This document shows, piece after piece, positions 31,396 through 39,983 of a DNA stretch of 64,000 nt (the first letter of the stretch is position 1; each line of letters opens with the position of its first letter). The stretch is from JACVRW01 sp963734365. Lineage in GTDB: Bacteria > Actinomycetota > Thermoleophilia > Solirubrobacterales > Thermoleophilaceae. Location of the stretch: positions 491,324 to 555,323 of the forward strand of contig CAVTGV010000010.1 of the NCBI GenBank assembly GCA_963734365.1. The letters run 5' to 3'. The position numbers and the translations under genes are program-made. The notes beneath the pieces are model-generated. The model saw nothing but the letters and a program-made list of their open reading frames with translations. It ran no database searches and had not been told where the DNA came from.

Positions 31396-33197
31396 CAGCT
31401 CGTGTGGTGGACCTCCTGCAGGCCGTAGACCGGGGTGTCGATCCCCTCGGCGCGGGCCTTGAGCTGGAGCGCCAGGAAGAGCGAGTAGTAGCGCGACTGG
31501 TGCAGGTTGCCGCCGTGGAACCACAGCCCCTCCTGCTGAGTGGGCTTCCACATGTTGCGCTCCTCGCCCTCCCACGGCCCCGGATCCTTAGCGGTGTCTG
31601 ACCCGAGGCCCCACACCTTGCCGACCCTGTCCGCCATCTCCCGGGACATCAGGTCGGCCACGAAGCCGTTCATCGAGTTGTAGCCGGTGGCGTAGACCAC
31701 CACGTCGGCCGGCAGCTCGGTGCCGTCCTCCATCACCACCGCATCCTCGGTCAGGTGATCGACCTGGCCGTTCTGCAGCTTGATCTTCCCGTCGGCCACG
31801 AGCTCGGCCGCGCCCACGTCGATGTAGTAGCCCGAGCCGCGCCTCAGGTACTTCATGAACAGCCCGGAGTTGTCCTCGCCCCAGTCGAGATCGAAGCCGG
31901 CGTCCTCGAGGCGCTTGTAGTAGTCGGCGTCGCGCTCGCGCATCTGGTCGTAGAGCGGGATCTGGAACTCGTGCATGATCCGGTAGGGAAGGGAGGCGAA
32001 GATCGTGTCCGCCTTCTCCGTCGTGATGCCCGACTCCACCGCCTCCTGCGAATACAGGGCGCCGAGGCCGATCTCCATCAGCGTGTCCGAGCGGACGATG
32101 TGCGTTGAGGAGCGCTGGACCATGGTCACGTCGGCGCCGTGCTCCCACAGTGCCGCGCAGATGTCGTGGGCGGAGTTGTTGGAGCCGATCACCACCGCCC
32201 TCTTGCCCTCGTAGCGGTCCGGCCCCGGGTGATCGGAGGAGTGGTGCTGATCGCCCCTGAACGCCTCCGCGCCCTGCACCGCCGGGATCCTCGGCTTGGC
32301 CGACATGCCGGTGGCCATCACGAGCTGCTTGGGCCGCAGCGTGTGCTCGGTGCCGTCGCGGTCCACGACCACGATCCACTCGCCGGCGGCCTCGTCGTAG
32401 CTCGCGCTCTTGGCCTCGGTGGAGCCCCAGTAGTTGAGCTCCATGACGGTGGCGTACATCTCGAGCCAGTCGGCGATCTTGTCCTTGGGCGAGAACACCG
32501 GCCAGTTGTCCGGGAACTTGATGTACGGCATGTGGTCGTACCAGACCGGGTCGTGCAGGCAGAGCGACTTGTAGCGGTTGCGCCACGAGTCGCCCGGCCG
32601 CGGGTTGCGCTCGACGATCAGGGTGGGAACGCCGAGTTGACGCAGGCGGGCGCCGAGCCCGATGCCGCCCTGGCCGCCGCCGACGATCAGCACCTCCGGC
32701 TGCGTGGAGTAGCCCAGCTCCTCGATCTCGCGAGCGCGCTCCTCGAGCCAGGTCGCGCGGTCGGGGTCGGCACCGTGGACCACGCCCTGCGGACGGGTGT
32801 CGCGGGCGGGCTCCTCGTGGCCCTTCAGCTCCTCGAGCGTGGTCAATAGCGTCCAGGCCTTGCCCTCCTTGAGGCGCAGGTGGGCCTTGCAGCGGCCGTC
32901 CTCCGTCTCGAAGGCCAGCCACGCTTCGGTGATCCCCTCGGCCTCGGTGGGCTCCTCGGTGGTGTGCCAGCCGCGTGGCTTCGCGTCGGCGAGCGTGTGC
33001 TCGAGCATGGCGCGGATCTCGTCGGGGCCCTCGACGGTCTTCAGGTTCCAGGTGAACGCGACGAGGTCGCGCCAGTAGCTGTCATCGAGAAACAGCTCCG
33101 CAGCCGCGGCCGCGTCCCCCTGTACGAGGGCGGCATCGAAGCTCTCGAGCCACTGGTCGACCTCGGCCGCGACGGGCGGGACTGCGGTCGTGGACAT
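31395..33197 (-). CDS. Flavin-dependent monooxygenase with N-terminal NTF2-like domain
   Basis: A 600-residue protein. Residues 1-135 form a SnoaL/NTF2-like domain (VDQWLESFDAALVQGDAAAA). Residues 165-600 are a class B flavoprotein monooxygenase: FAD motif IVGGGQGGIGLGA (172-183), the FRGDQHHSSDH linker, and NADPH motif VVIGSNNSAHD (335-345), ending in VVYATGYNSMNGF. Related enzymes carry out Baeyer-Villiger or N/S-oxygenation. The ATG at 33197 has GGGAGGAGA upstream. It is coupled to an acyl-CoA ligase and followed by an MFS gene, which suggests oxidation and breakdown of a small ketone, alcohol or xenobiotic. Confidence 0.92.
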   Translation of the reverse strand: MSTTAVPPVAAEVDQWLESFDAALVQGDAAAAAELFLDDSYWRDLVAFTWNLKTVEGPDEIRAMLEHTLADAKPRGWHTTEEPTEAEGITEAWLAFETEDGRCKAHLRLKEGKAWTLLTTLEELKGHEEPARDTRPQGVVHGADPDRATWLEERAREIEELGYSTQPEVLIVGGGQGGIGLGARLRQLGVPTLIVERNPRPGDSWRNRYKSLCLHDPVWYDHMPYIKFPDNWPVFSPKDKIADWLEMYATVMELNYWGSTEAKSASYDEAAGEWIVVVDRDGTEHTLRPKQLVMATGMSAKPRIPAVQGAEAFRGDQHHSSDHPGPDRYEGKRAVVIGSNNSAHDICAALWEHGADVTMVQRSSTHIVRSDTLMEIGLGALYSQEAVESGITTEKADTIFASLPYRIMHEFQIPLYDQMRERDADYYKRLEDAGFDLDWGEDNSGLFMKYLRRGSGYYIDVGAAELVADGKIKLQNGQVDHLTEDAVVMEDGTELPADVVVYATGYNSMNGFVADLMSREMADRVGKVWGLGSDTAKDPGPWEGEERNMWKPTQQEGLWFHGGNLHQSRYYSLFLALQLKARAEGIDTPVYGLQEVHHTS

Positions 33198-33275
33198 CAA
33201 TCTCTCCTCCCTTGCCGGTGATGCAGAGAGCATCTTGTCACCGCCGGCCCCAACGGAGAGGGCGAGACCCGACAG

Positions 33276-33307
33276 CGGGCCACCGGGAGCGCCGTCCCGG
33301 TGGCCCG
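33276..33307 (-). terminator. Hairpin after the ArsR-AHSA1 pair
   Basis: CGGGCCACCGGG (33276-33287) pairs with CCCGGTGGCCCG (33296-33307), 12 pairs around an eight-base loop. It lies 18 bp past the AHSA1 stop and 79 bp upstream of the monooxygenase start, so it separates two same-strand units. No T-run. Confidence 0.6.
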
Positions 33308-33324
33308 TGCTGCCTACGTCCCGC

Positions 33325-33813
33325 TCAGCGAAGCGAGTTCGCCACTTCCTCCAGGAGGTCCATGGCGTCCTGCATGCCCGCCTCCATCCCGGAGTTGATG
33401 TGGCCGTCGCGGTCCTCCTGGTTCGCGTGCTGCACGAGGATCTCGAGTGTCGTGCGCCCGTCCTCTTCGGTGAGCGTGAGGGTGTTGACCGCCTCGGCAC
33501 CGGGGTAGCCCTCGTAGACCTCGGTCGAGACGATCCGCTCGTTCGGCACGATCTCGCGGAACTCGCCGTGGAAGCCCACCTCCATGCCGCCGTCGGCGAC
33601 CATCACGTAGCGCCACGCGCCGCCGACCCTGAGATCGATCTCGGCCACCGTGACCTCGCCGCGCTTGGCGTTCCACCAGCGCTTGACGAGCTCGGGCGTG
33701 GTCCACGCCTCGTACACCAGGTGCTTGGGCGCGTCGAACTCCCGCCTGATGAGTATCTGCTCATCCGTGGGCAGGGTCACCTCTGCGGTTTGGCTATTCG
33801 TCACTGCGTCCAT
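33325..33813 (-). CDS. AHSA1/SRPBCC-family protein
   Basis: A 162-residue START-fold protein of the Aha1 C-terminal-like (AHSA1) family: IRREFDAPKHLVYEAWTTPE at the start, WRYVMVADGGMEVGFHGEF in the middle, and a final long helix SGMEAGMQDAMDLLEEVANS. Such proteins bind hydrophobic ligands. It overlaps the ArsR gene by 20 bp, the usual ArsR/SRPBCC pairing in actinobacteria, and is probably controlled by it. Confidence 0.9.
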   Translation of the reverse strand: MDAVTNSQTAEVTLPTDEQILIRREFDAPKHLVYEAWTTPELVKRWWNAKRGEVTVAEIDLRVGGAWRYVMVADGGMEVGFHGEFREIVPNERIVSTEVYEGYPGAEAVNTLTLTEEDGRTTLEILVQHANQEDRDGHINSGMEAGMQDAMDLLEEVANSLR

Positions 33814-34165
33814 CTCCTTCCGCCTCCTTCTGTTTGAGTTCCTCCAGCACGATGTCCAGCTCGCCGAAGCGCTCGGACCACGAACGCTCGTAGCTCTTCA
33901 CCCAGTCGTGAATGGGCTTGAGCGCGTGGCCGTTCAGGCGGTAAAGCCGCTGCCGTCCCTGTTCACGCACGTCAACCGCACCCACCTCTCTGAGTACCCG
34001 CAGGTGCTTGGACACCTGCGGCTGGGCCAGCCCGAGCAGGTCGACCAGCTCGTTCACGGGCCGCTCTCCGCCGGCGAGTAGATCGAGGATCTCTCGCCGC
34101 CGGGGCTCGGCCACCGCGTTGAACGCGTCTGCGGTCGTGGCTGCTCGTGCCATGACGGGCATCAT
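33794..34165 (-). CDS. ArsR-family winged-helix regulator
   Basis: A 123-residue (or 119 from the ATG at 34153) regulator. The winged helix-turn-helix is AVAEPRRREILDLLAGGERP, then LGLAQPQVSKHLRVLREVGA and VREQGRQRLYRLNG. No metal-binding cysteine pair is present, so this is the non-metal ArsR type that pairs with AHSA1 genes. A 22-bp imperfect palindrome overlaps the first ATG, a likely autoregulatory site. TTGACA stands just upstream. Confidence 0.92.
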   Translation of the reverse strand: MMPVMARAATTADAFNAVAEPRRREILDLLAGGERPVNELVDLLGLAQPQVSKHLRVLREVGAVDVREQGRQRLYRLNGHALKPIHDWVKSYERSWSERFGELDIVLEELKQKEAEGDGRSDE

Positions 34166-34184
34166 ATACCCATATAGGAATATG
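34163..34184. promoter_or_regulatory. 22-bp imperfect palindrome, candidate ArsR operator
   Basis: Arms CATATACCCAT and ATAGGAATATG (34163-34184) pair at 9 of 11 positions. The site fills the gap between the LysR stop codon and the ArsR start, and covers the ATG at 34165. If the regulator binds here it would shut off its own operon. The AT-rich sequence stands out against the surrounding GC-rich DNA. Confidence 0.5.
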
Positions 34185-35117
34185 TCAAGCCGGCTCGACC
34201 GGCCAGCCGATTTCCGCCGCCGCGTCCCAGACCGCCGCCAGCAGGGCCTGTACGGAGGGGCGGCCGGCGTCCGCGCTGCGGGTGGCGGCGTAGACGGTCC
34301 GGTGCAGCGAGCCTTCGGCGATGTCGCGGACCACGACGCCCGGGTAGGTGCTGGGCGCGTTCAGGTCCGGCAGCAGCGTCACGGCCAGGCCGTTGGCCAC
34401 GAGCCCGAGGCTCACCACGCTGTCGTTGGTGCGGTGGCGGACGTCGGGGTCGAAGCCGCCGAGCCGGCGGCAGGTGCGCTCGGTGATCTCCTCCCAGCCG
34501 GAGCCGGGGTGGCCGGTGGTCCAGGGCTCGGCGGCCAGCTCGGCCAGCGGAATCGCGCTGGCGTGGCGGAGGGCCGACGGGTGATCCTCGGCGAGGACCA
34601 GGCTCACGGGGTCGTGGAGCAGGTCGTGGCGGTCGACTCCGGCCAGGCGGGCATGGGGCTGGTGCTGCCATTCGTCGGCGATCACCAGGTCGAGGTCGCC
34701 CAGAGCGAGAGCCGGCAGCGACTCCTCGGGCTCCGCCTCCACGAGCTCGCAGCGCAGGCCCGGAGCGTCCCGAGCGAGCGCGCGCATCGCCGGTGCGATC
34801 ACGAGCAGCGCGACGGACTGGAACGCCGCGATCCGGCCGCGGCCGGACACGCTGCCCGCGGCCGCCGCGAGATCGGCCTCGGCCAGCTCTGCCTCGGCGA
34901 TGAGGGAGCGAGCGTGACGGGCGAGCACGAGCGCGGGATCGGTGAGACGGACTCCGCGACCCACACGCTCGAGGAGCGGCACGCCCGCCTCGCGCTCGAG
35001 CACGGCCAGCTGCTGGGACACCGCGGACGGCGTGTACTGGAGGGCGTCGGCCACCGCGGCGATCGTCCCGCGCTCGTGCAGCTCGTACAGCAGCCGCAGG
35101 CGGCGTAGCTCGAGCAT
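34185..35117 (-). CDS. LysR-family transcriptional regulator
   Basis: A complete 310-residue LysR protein. The helix-turn-helix is LRLLYELHERGTIAAVADAL, then YTPSAVSQQLAVLEREAGVP. The effector domain runs from about residue 92 (GRIAAFQSVALLVIAPAM) with LDLVIADEWQHQP and TNDSVVSLGLVANGLAVTLL. It closely resembles the LysR at the window start in its first 90 residues and, like it, diverges from an EamA exporter gene, 73 bp apart. It probably regulates that exporter and the coupled SDR. Confidence 0.93.
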   Translation of the reverse strand: MLELRRLRLLYELHERGTIAAVADALQYTPSAVSQQLAVLEREAGVPLLERVGRGVRLTDPALVLARHARSLIAEAELAEADLAAAAGSVSGRGRIAAFQSVALLVIAPAMRALARDAPGLRCELVEAEPEESLPALALGDLDLVIADEWQHQPHARLAGVDRHDLLHDPVSLVLAEDHPSALRHASAIPLAELAAEPWTTGHPGSGWEEITERTCRRLGGFDPDVRHRTNDSVVSLGLVANGLAVTLLPDLNAPSTYPGVVVRDIAEGSLHRTVYAATRSADAGRPSVQALLAAVWDAAAEIGWPVEPA

Positions 35118-35120
35118 TAA

Positions 35121-35157
35121 GCGATGCTACTGAATCAACACCAGTAATGCCTATCGC
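35121..35157. promoter_or_regulatory. Candidate LysR operator between the second LysR and EamA
   Basis: The 73-bp intergenic region holds nested inverted repeats GCGAT (35121-35125) with ATCGC (35153-35157) and ACTG (35129-35132) with CAGT (35142-35145). The arms are unevenly spaced. An AGC-N3-GCTA half-site (35119-35129) recalls the repeats at 830-872. Weak but in the expected place. Confidence 0.35.
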
Positions 35158-35190
35158 TCCTGAACGGTCGGGCGATCAGGATGCCACTGC

Positions 35191-36102
35191 ATGCCCCGGT
35201 CAGGAGCCCTTCTCTGCCTCGCCTCCGCCGCCGCCTTTGGCGCGATGGGGATCTTCGGCAAGCTCGCGTACGACGAGGGCGCGAGCGTGGCGACGCTGCT
35301 GTCGATCCGCTTCGTGCTGGCGGCTGTCCTGTTCTGGGCGCTCGCGGCCGCCACCGGCGCGATCCGGGACCTGCGCGCGCTGCCGTGGCGCGACCTCGGC
35401 GTGGCTCTCGCACTCGGCGCGGTGGGCTACAGCGCGCAGGCCGGCTGCTACTTCGCCGCGCTGCGCCGCCTCGATGCGTCCCTGCTGTCGCTCGTGCTCT
35501 ACACCTTTCCCGCGATCGTCGCGGTGGCGGCGATCGTGCTCGGGCGTGAGCGGGCCAGCCGGCGCGCGGCGGCGGCGCTCGCGCTGGCCTCGGTGGGTCT
35601 GGTGCTCGTCCTGGCCGGGGCCGGCACCGGCGCGCTGGACCCCCTGGGCATGGGCCTCGGGCTCGCGGCCGCCTTCGTCTACGCCGCCTACATCCTGATC
35701 TCGGAGGACGTGGTGCGGCGCGTGGGCCCGCTCGTGCTGAGCGCGCTGGTGTGCACGGGCGCGGCCACGAGCCTCACGCTGGGTGGCGCGGCGCTCGGCG
35801 AGGTCCAGGCCGGCGCCGTGACTGCGGCCGGCTTCGGATGGCTGGGCGCGCTGGCGCTCGTCTCGACGGTCGCCGCGATCGTCCTGTTCTTCGCGGGCCT
35901 CGCGCGCGTGGGCCCCACCACCGCGTCGATCCTCTCGACCGCGGAGCCGATGACCGCGGTACTGCTGGCCTTTCTCGTGTTCGGCGAGTCCCTGGGAGTG
36001 ACTCAGCTCGCCGGCGGAACACTCGTACTGGGCGGAGTGCTCATCCTGAGCGCGCGGCCCGCCGCGAGGCTGATGCCAACGACCAAGGAGGAGACGCAAT
36101 GA
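35191..36102 (+). CDS. EamA (DMT superfamily) exporter
   Basis: A 303-residue ten-helix transporter with two EamA halves (LASAAAFGAMGIFGKLAYDE at the start; GPTTASILSTAEPMTAVLLA and FLVFGESLGVTQLAGG in the second half). It diverges from a LysR gene, and its stop overlaps the start of an SDR gene (ATGA), so exporter and dehydrogenase are made together. Substrate unknown. Confidence 0.9.
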   Translation: MPRSGALLCLASAAAFGAMGIFGKLAYDEGASVATLLSIRFVLAAVLFWALAAATGAIRDLRALPWRDLGVALALGAVGYSAQAGCYFAALRRLDASLLSLVLYTFPAIVAVAAIVLGRERASRRAAAALALASVGLVLVLAGAGTGALDPLGMGLGLAAAFVYAAYILISEDVVRRVGPLVLSALVCTGAATSLTLGGAALGEVQAGAVTAAGFGWLGALALVSTVAAIVLFFAGLARVGPTTASILSTAEPMTAVLLAFLVFGESLGVTQLAGGTLVLGGVLILSARPAARLMPTTKEETQ

Positions 36103-37007
36103 CCGATCGGCTGACGGGAAAGGTCGCCCTGGTGGCGGGAGCCACGCGGGGCGCGGGAAGGGCGATAGCCGTGGAGCTGGCCCGGGCCGGCGCCACGGTA
36201 TACGCCACCGGCCGGAGCACCCGCGCGGCGCGTTCGGAGTACGACCGGCCCGAGACGATCGAGGAGACCGGCGAGCTGATCGAGGCCGCCGGCGGCAAGG
36301 GGGTCGCGCTGAAGGTCGACCACCTGGAGCCCGACCAGGTGGCGGCGCTCGTGGAGCGGATCGACTCCGACGAGGGCCGGCTCGACATCCTGATCAACGA
36401 CATCTGGGGCGGCGAGAAGCTCTTCGACTGGAACGCCAGGTTGTGGGAGCACGACCTCGACGACGGCCTGCGGCTGCTGCGCCTGGCCGTGGAGACCCAC
36501 CTGGTGACCAGCCACCACGCGCTGCCTCTGCTCACACGGCGCCCCGGGGGCCTGGTGGTGGAGATGACCGACGGCACCGCGGAGTACAACGCCGTCAACT
36601 ACCGGGTGTCCGCGTTCTACGACCTGGCCAAGAGCGCCGTGCTGCGGCTGGCTTGGAGCCAGGGCCACGAGCTGGCCGACCTCGGCTGCACGGCTCTCGC
36701 GCTCACCCCCGGGTGGATGCGCTCGGAGATCATGCTCGACGCCCGCGGCGTGACCGAAGCCACCTGGCGCGACTCCGACCCCGGTCACTTCGGGATCTCC
36801 GAGACGCCGACCTACACCGGGCGGGCGGTGGCCGCGCTCGCCGCCGACCCGGACGTCGCACGCTGGAACCAGGCCTCCCTCTCGTCGGGCCAGCTCGCGC
36901 GGGAATACGGCTTCACCGACGTGGACGGCAGCGCCCCCGACGCGTGGCGCTACATGGTCGAGGTCCAGGACCCCGGCAAGCCGCCCAATCCCGCCCCCTA
37001 CCGCTGA
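36099..37007 (+). CDS. Short-chain dehydrogenase/reductase
   Basis: A 302-residue SDR. The NAD(P)-binding motif is VALVAGATRGAGRAIAVELA with a following GRST that suggests NADP. The NNAG motif is changed to LINDIWGGEK. The catalytic Tyr and Lys are in AFYDLAKSAVLRLAW (YxxxK). Start overlaps the EamA stop, with AAGGAGGAG upstream. The C-terminal extension (SAPDAWRYMVEVQDPGKPP) is usual in this subgroup. Substrate unknown; coupling suggests it acts on the compound exported or sensed by the module. Confidence 0.9.
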   Translation: MTDRLTGKVALVAGATRGAGRAIAVELARAGATVYATGRSTRAARSEYDRPETIEETGELIEAAGGKGVALKVDHLEPDQVAALVERIDSDEGRLDILINDIWGGEKLFDWNARLWEHDLDDGLRLLRLAVETHLVTSHHALPLLTRRPGGLVVEMTDGTAEYNAVNYRVSAFYDLAKSAVLRLAWSQGHELADLGCTALALTPGWMRSEIMLDARGVTEATWRDSDPGHFGISETPTYTGRAVAALAADPDVARWNQASLSSGQLAREYGFTDVDGSAPDAWRYMVEVQDPGKPPNPAPYR

Positions 37008-37016
37008 GCACGGGCG

Positions 37017-38069
37017 TCAGCCGGTGCGGGCGCCCACTCCGGCGGCGAACTCCCGCACTCGGAGCGGTCCGGCGTTGCCCGGCTCGAGTGGCGGCGTGTC
37101 CAGGCCCGCACCGTGTCGCAGGCCGTCGAGCAGGTCCGTGAGCGCCTCCACCGAGGTGTGGGCCGGCCGCCAGCCGAGCTCCTCGCGCACGCGCGTGGTG
37201 TCCATCACGGGTACGCCCAGCGCGATGTCGAGCCAGCCGGGCTCGCTCGGCTGCAGGCGCAGCCGGAAGCTGAGCGAGGCGGCCGCCCGCAGGCCGCGCT
37301 CGGGCACCGGCACGGGTCGCGCGGCGAGCATGCGGGCCAGCTCGGGCGGGTCGAGCACGGGCTCCGCGGCGACGTTGAAGGGACCGCGCACCTCGTCGAG
37401 CAGTGCCAGCCGGAAGGCCTCACCCACGTCGTAGGAGTGGACCGCCTGGAACACGAGCCGCTCGGTGACCGGCAGGGCGGGGATCAACCCGCGACGAACG
37501 AGGAAGCCGGGTAGCAGCGGACCGGCGAACAGCCGGCGGATTCCCGAAGCCGCCTCGCGCTTGAAGATGAGTCCGGGGCGCAGGCGCACCACCCGCGTCT
37601 GGGGATGCTCCTGCTCGAAGCGGTCGAGCAGGCTCTCGACCTCGGCCTTGTGGCGCGAGTAGAACGAGGTGGGGATGCCGGTGGCCGGCCAGCTCTCGTC
37701 CACTCGCTTGTTCTTGGGGCCGCGGCCGTAGGCGCCCACGGACGAGGCGTAGAGCACGTTCGGCACGCCGGCGCCGGCCGCCGCGTCGAAGACCCGCGCG
37801 CTGCCGTCCACGTTCACCGCGCGCAGCAGATCCTTGTCACGGCCGGGCTGGATGAGCCAGGCGAGGTGGATGACGGCGTCGGCCCCCTCGAACAGCGGCC
37901 GCAGCGGACTGCTCGTCACGTCGGCCTGGCGCCACTCGGTCTTCGCCACCTCGAGCGCCGGGAGCCGCCGTGCCACGCCGACGATGGAGTCCACCGCCGG
38001 CTCCGCCGCGAGCGAACGCAGGACGCTCGTTCCAACGTTGCCGCTCGCTCCCAGGACCACCACTCGCAT
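37017..38069 (-). CDS. NAD-dependent epimerase/dehydratase family protein
   Basis: A 350-residue extended SDR. The nucleotide-binding motif is VVVLGASGNVGTSVLR, the catalytic Ser is in LYASSVGAYG, and YSRHK is the YxxxK pair. The C-terminus ends with a typical TRVREELGWRPAHTSVEAL segment. It acts on a nucleotide sugar or similar substrate that cannot be named. It converges on the SDR gene with 9 bp between. Confidence 0.9.
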   Translation of the reverse strand: MRVVVLGASGNVGTSVLRSLAAEPAVDSIVGVARRLPALEVAKTEWRQADVTSSPLRPLFEGADAVIHLAWLIQPGRDKDLLRAVNVDGSARVFDAAAGAGVPNVLYASSVGAYGRGPKNKRVDESWPATGIPTSFYSRHKAEVESLLDRFEQEHPQTRVVRLRPGLIFKREAASGIRRLFAGPLLPGFLVRRGLIPALPVTERLVFQAVHSYDVGEAFRLALLDEVRGPFNVAAEPVLDPPELARMLAARPVPVPERGLRAAASLSFRLRLQPSEPGWLDIALGVPVMDTTRVREELGWRPAHTSVEALTDLLDGLRHGAGLDTPPLEPGNAGPLRVREFAAGVGARTG

Positions 38070-38153
38070 GCTGCGCGCCTACCCGGCCACGCGGCCGGCG
38101 AACATCGGCTCTTCGCCGTGTGCGTTCGGGCCGGTCCCGGGTAGCGAGAGCGG

Positions 38154-38729
38154 ATGAGAATTCGAGTTCCCTCTGACACCGTCAGCAGCGCCGGCCGTGC
38201 CGCCCACGATGCCGGCCTCGCCGCGCTGCTGGGAGGCAACCTCTACGGGCGCCTTGCCATGCATCCGTCGCTCAGCGAGATCAGCGACAGCTCGGAGCGC
38301 GGCAAGGTGCTCAATCACGCCTGGCGCCGCTACGCATGGGTCAACTCCCTGTCGCTCCTGGCGATCGTGGGCGGCTGGGCCGGCGCGCGGGCGGGCGAGG
38401 CCAAGCCCGACTCCCTGTCCTCGCGGGAGCGAACGCTCGCCAAGGCCAAGGACGCCGCGGTGGGAGCGGTCGTGGCAACCGGGTTGGCCACCGCGGTCGA
38501 GGGAATCCGCTTCTCACGCCAGCGGCCGGATGGCGCGGTGCCACTGGCGGACGGCGATCACCCCGCCGCCGAGACGCCGGAGAAGGCGGCTCGCCTCAAG
38601 CGCCGGATCAACGTGCTGAGCACGGCCAACGCGCTGTCGGAGCTCGCGCTCGTGGGGGTCAACGCGGCGCTGGGGCAGGCGAACTTCCGGCGCCCTCCGG
38701 TCCGGCGGCTCCTGCGCCGGCGCTACTGA
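38154..38729 (+). CDS. Membrane protein of unknown function
   Basis: A 191-residue protein with three or four hydrophobic stretches (AALLGGNLYGRLAM, WVNSLSLLAIVGGWAGARAG, AAVGAVVATGLATAVEGI and VLSTANALSELALVGVNAAL). The amphipathic HPSLSEISDSSERGKVLNHA segment between the first two looks conserved. I do not recognise the family. It is transcribed alone from an ATG at 38154. Confidence 0.72.
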   Translation: MRIRVPSDTVSSAGRAAHDAGLAALLGGNLYGRLAMHPSLSEISDSSERGKVLNHAWRRYAWVNSLSLLAIVGGWAGARAGEAKPDSLSSRERTLAKAKDAAVGAVVATGLATAVEGIRFSRQRPDGAVPLADGDHPAAETPEKAARLKRRINVLSTANALSELALVGVNAALGQANFRRPPVRRLLRRRY

Positions 38730-38736
38730 TCAGCGC

Positions 38737-39942
38737 TCAGCGAGCGCGGGCGGCCGCCACCCGGCGAATGAAGGAGCGCGCGGCGCGCGTGCGCTCCAGC
38801 CTGCGGCTGCGGCAGCGGGGAGGTCTGATCACCGGGTTGCAGCGGGCCGGTCCTCCCTCCGGCAGAGCGACCACGTAGTCGCGGTCGTAGCGGGCGCTCA
38901 TGCCCACCTCGGGGAAATCGGTCGACACGAGCTGTGCCCCGCTGGCGAGGGCCGCACGCAGCCGGGTCTCGTCGCCGGAGAGGACGGTGGCGAGTGGCTC
39001 GTCCGAGCGCGTTCGCACCAGGTACCCGTTTCGCACCAGGCGGCGGATCTGCTCGAGGTTGGCGTCGGTCGGCTCGTTGCGCTTCACGAAGGCGGCATCC
39101 GGAGTTCCCGGCTGTCCGTTCGTGAACAGCACACGTCCCTCGAGGTTGGGCCGCCCGGCCGTGTACGCGGCGCTGATCGGCCCCGGGCCGTTGTCCATCA
39201 GGAACGCCACCCGGCCGCGGGCGCGGCGCAGCGTGGGCCAGCCCCGGCGCAGCACCGACTGCTCGAGCGTGAGGCCGCGACGGCGCACGTCGTCCGGGGT
39301 GATCAGCTCGTCTGCCCTGAACACGGACCGGATCTCACGGTCGAGCGTGTCGAGGGCCTGGCCGTCCCAGGGCGGCACGCGCACGCCGCCGAGCGCGCCG
39401 GCCACCGGGTCGGTGGCCTTGAGCTCGAGCATCACCAGCAGCGGCACGTGACGCCGGTTGGCCCGCGACCACTGCCTCACCAGGCGCAGGCAGGTGGTGA
39501 GCCGCACGCAGGTCGAGTTGTAGTCGAGGTCCTCGGTGTGCAGGACCTTGATGCCCGGGAGGTACCACTCGGGGTTCGTGAGCGGGCCGGCCGCGAGCCG
39601 TTGACGCAGCAGCGGGTTCGAGTACAGACCCCCCTGCGGGTCGGGGAACAGGTCGAGCTCCATCCCGCGCGCTCCCTGGCGGCCGAGTTGGTTGGGCAAG
39701 GACGCGTGGCTGTAGGCGAGGAAGCCGTCGTAGATCGGCGCGCCGCCGTAGACCGCGTCGTGCGCCGCCCGCTCCGCCTTGGTGAGCTCGCGGTGATAGC
39801 TGTTGTGCGTCCCGATCACCTGGATCTCGTTCATGCGCAGCGCGCGCTTGCCGTGTCCGCCGTTAGCCCCCGCCGCCGCGGGCCCGAGCAGCGCGAGGCC
39901 GGCGGTCAGGGCGATGGCGGTGAGCATGCGGCGAGCGAGCAT
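38737..39942 (-). CDS. Secreted PI-PLC-like (Ca2+-dependent type) phosphodiesterase
   Basis: A 401-residue exported protein; the signal peptide is at residues 1-26 after the ATG at 39942, which has CAGGAGA nine bases upstream. The TIM-barrel phosphodiesterase signature is IQVIGTHNSYHRE (catalytic His) and GMELDLFPDPQGG (metal ligands), with KVLHTEDLDYNSTC giving the second catalytic His. This fits the Ca2+-dependent PI-PLC-like family found in soil bacteria. A basic Arg-rich tail ends the protein. It should cleave phosphodiester bonds of lipids or headgroups outside the cell. Confidence 0.88.
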   Translation of the reverse strand: MLARRMLTAIALTAGLALLGPAAAGANGGHGKRALRMNEIQVIGTHNSYHRELTKAERAAHDAVYGGAPIYDGFLAYSHASLPNQLGRQGARGMELDLFPDPQGGLYSNPLLRQRLAAGPLTNPEWYLPGIKVLHTEDLDYNSTCVRLTTCLRLVRQWSRANRRHVPLLVMLELKATDPVAGALGGVRVPPWDGQALDTLDREIRSVFRADELITPDDVRRRGLTLEQSVLRRGWPTLRRARGRVAFLMDNGPGPISAAYTAGRPNLEGRVLFTNGQPGTPDAAFVKRNEPTDANLEQIRRLVRNGYLVRTRSDEPLATVLSGDETRLRAALASGAQLVSTDFPEVGMSARYDRDYVVALPEGGPARCNPVIRPPRCRSRRLERTRAARSFIRRVAAARAR

Positions 39943-39983
39943 GGGAGCGAGTCTCCTGGGTCGGGTCGGATCCGTCGGCAGTA

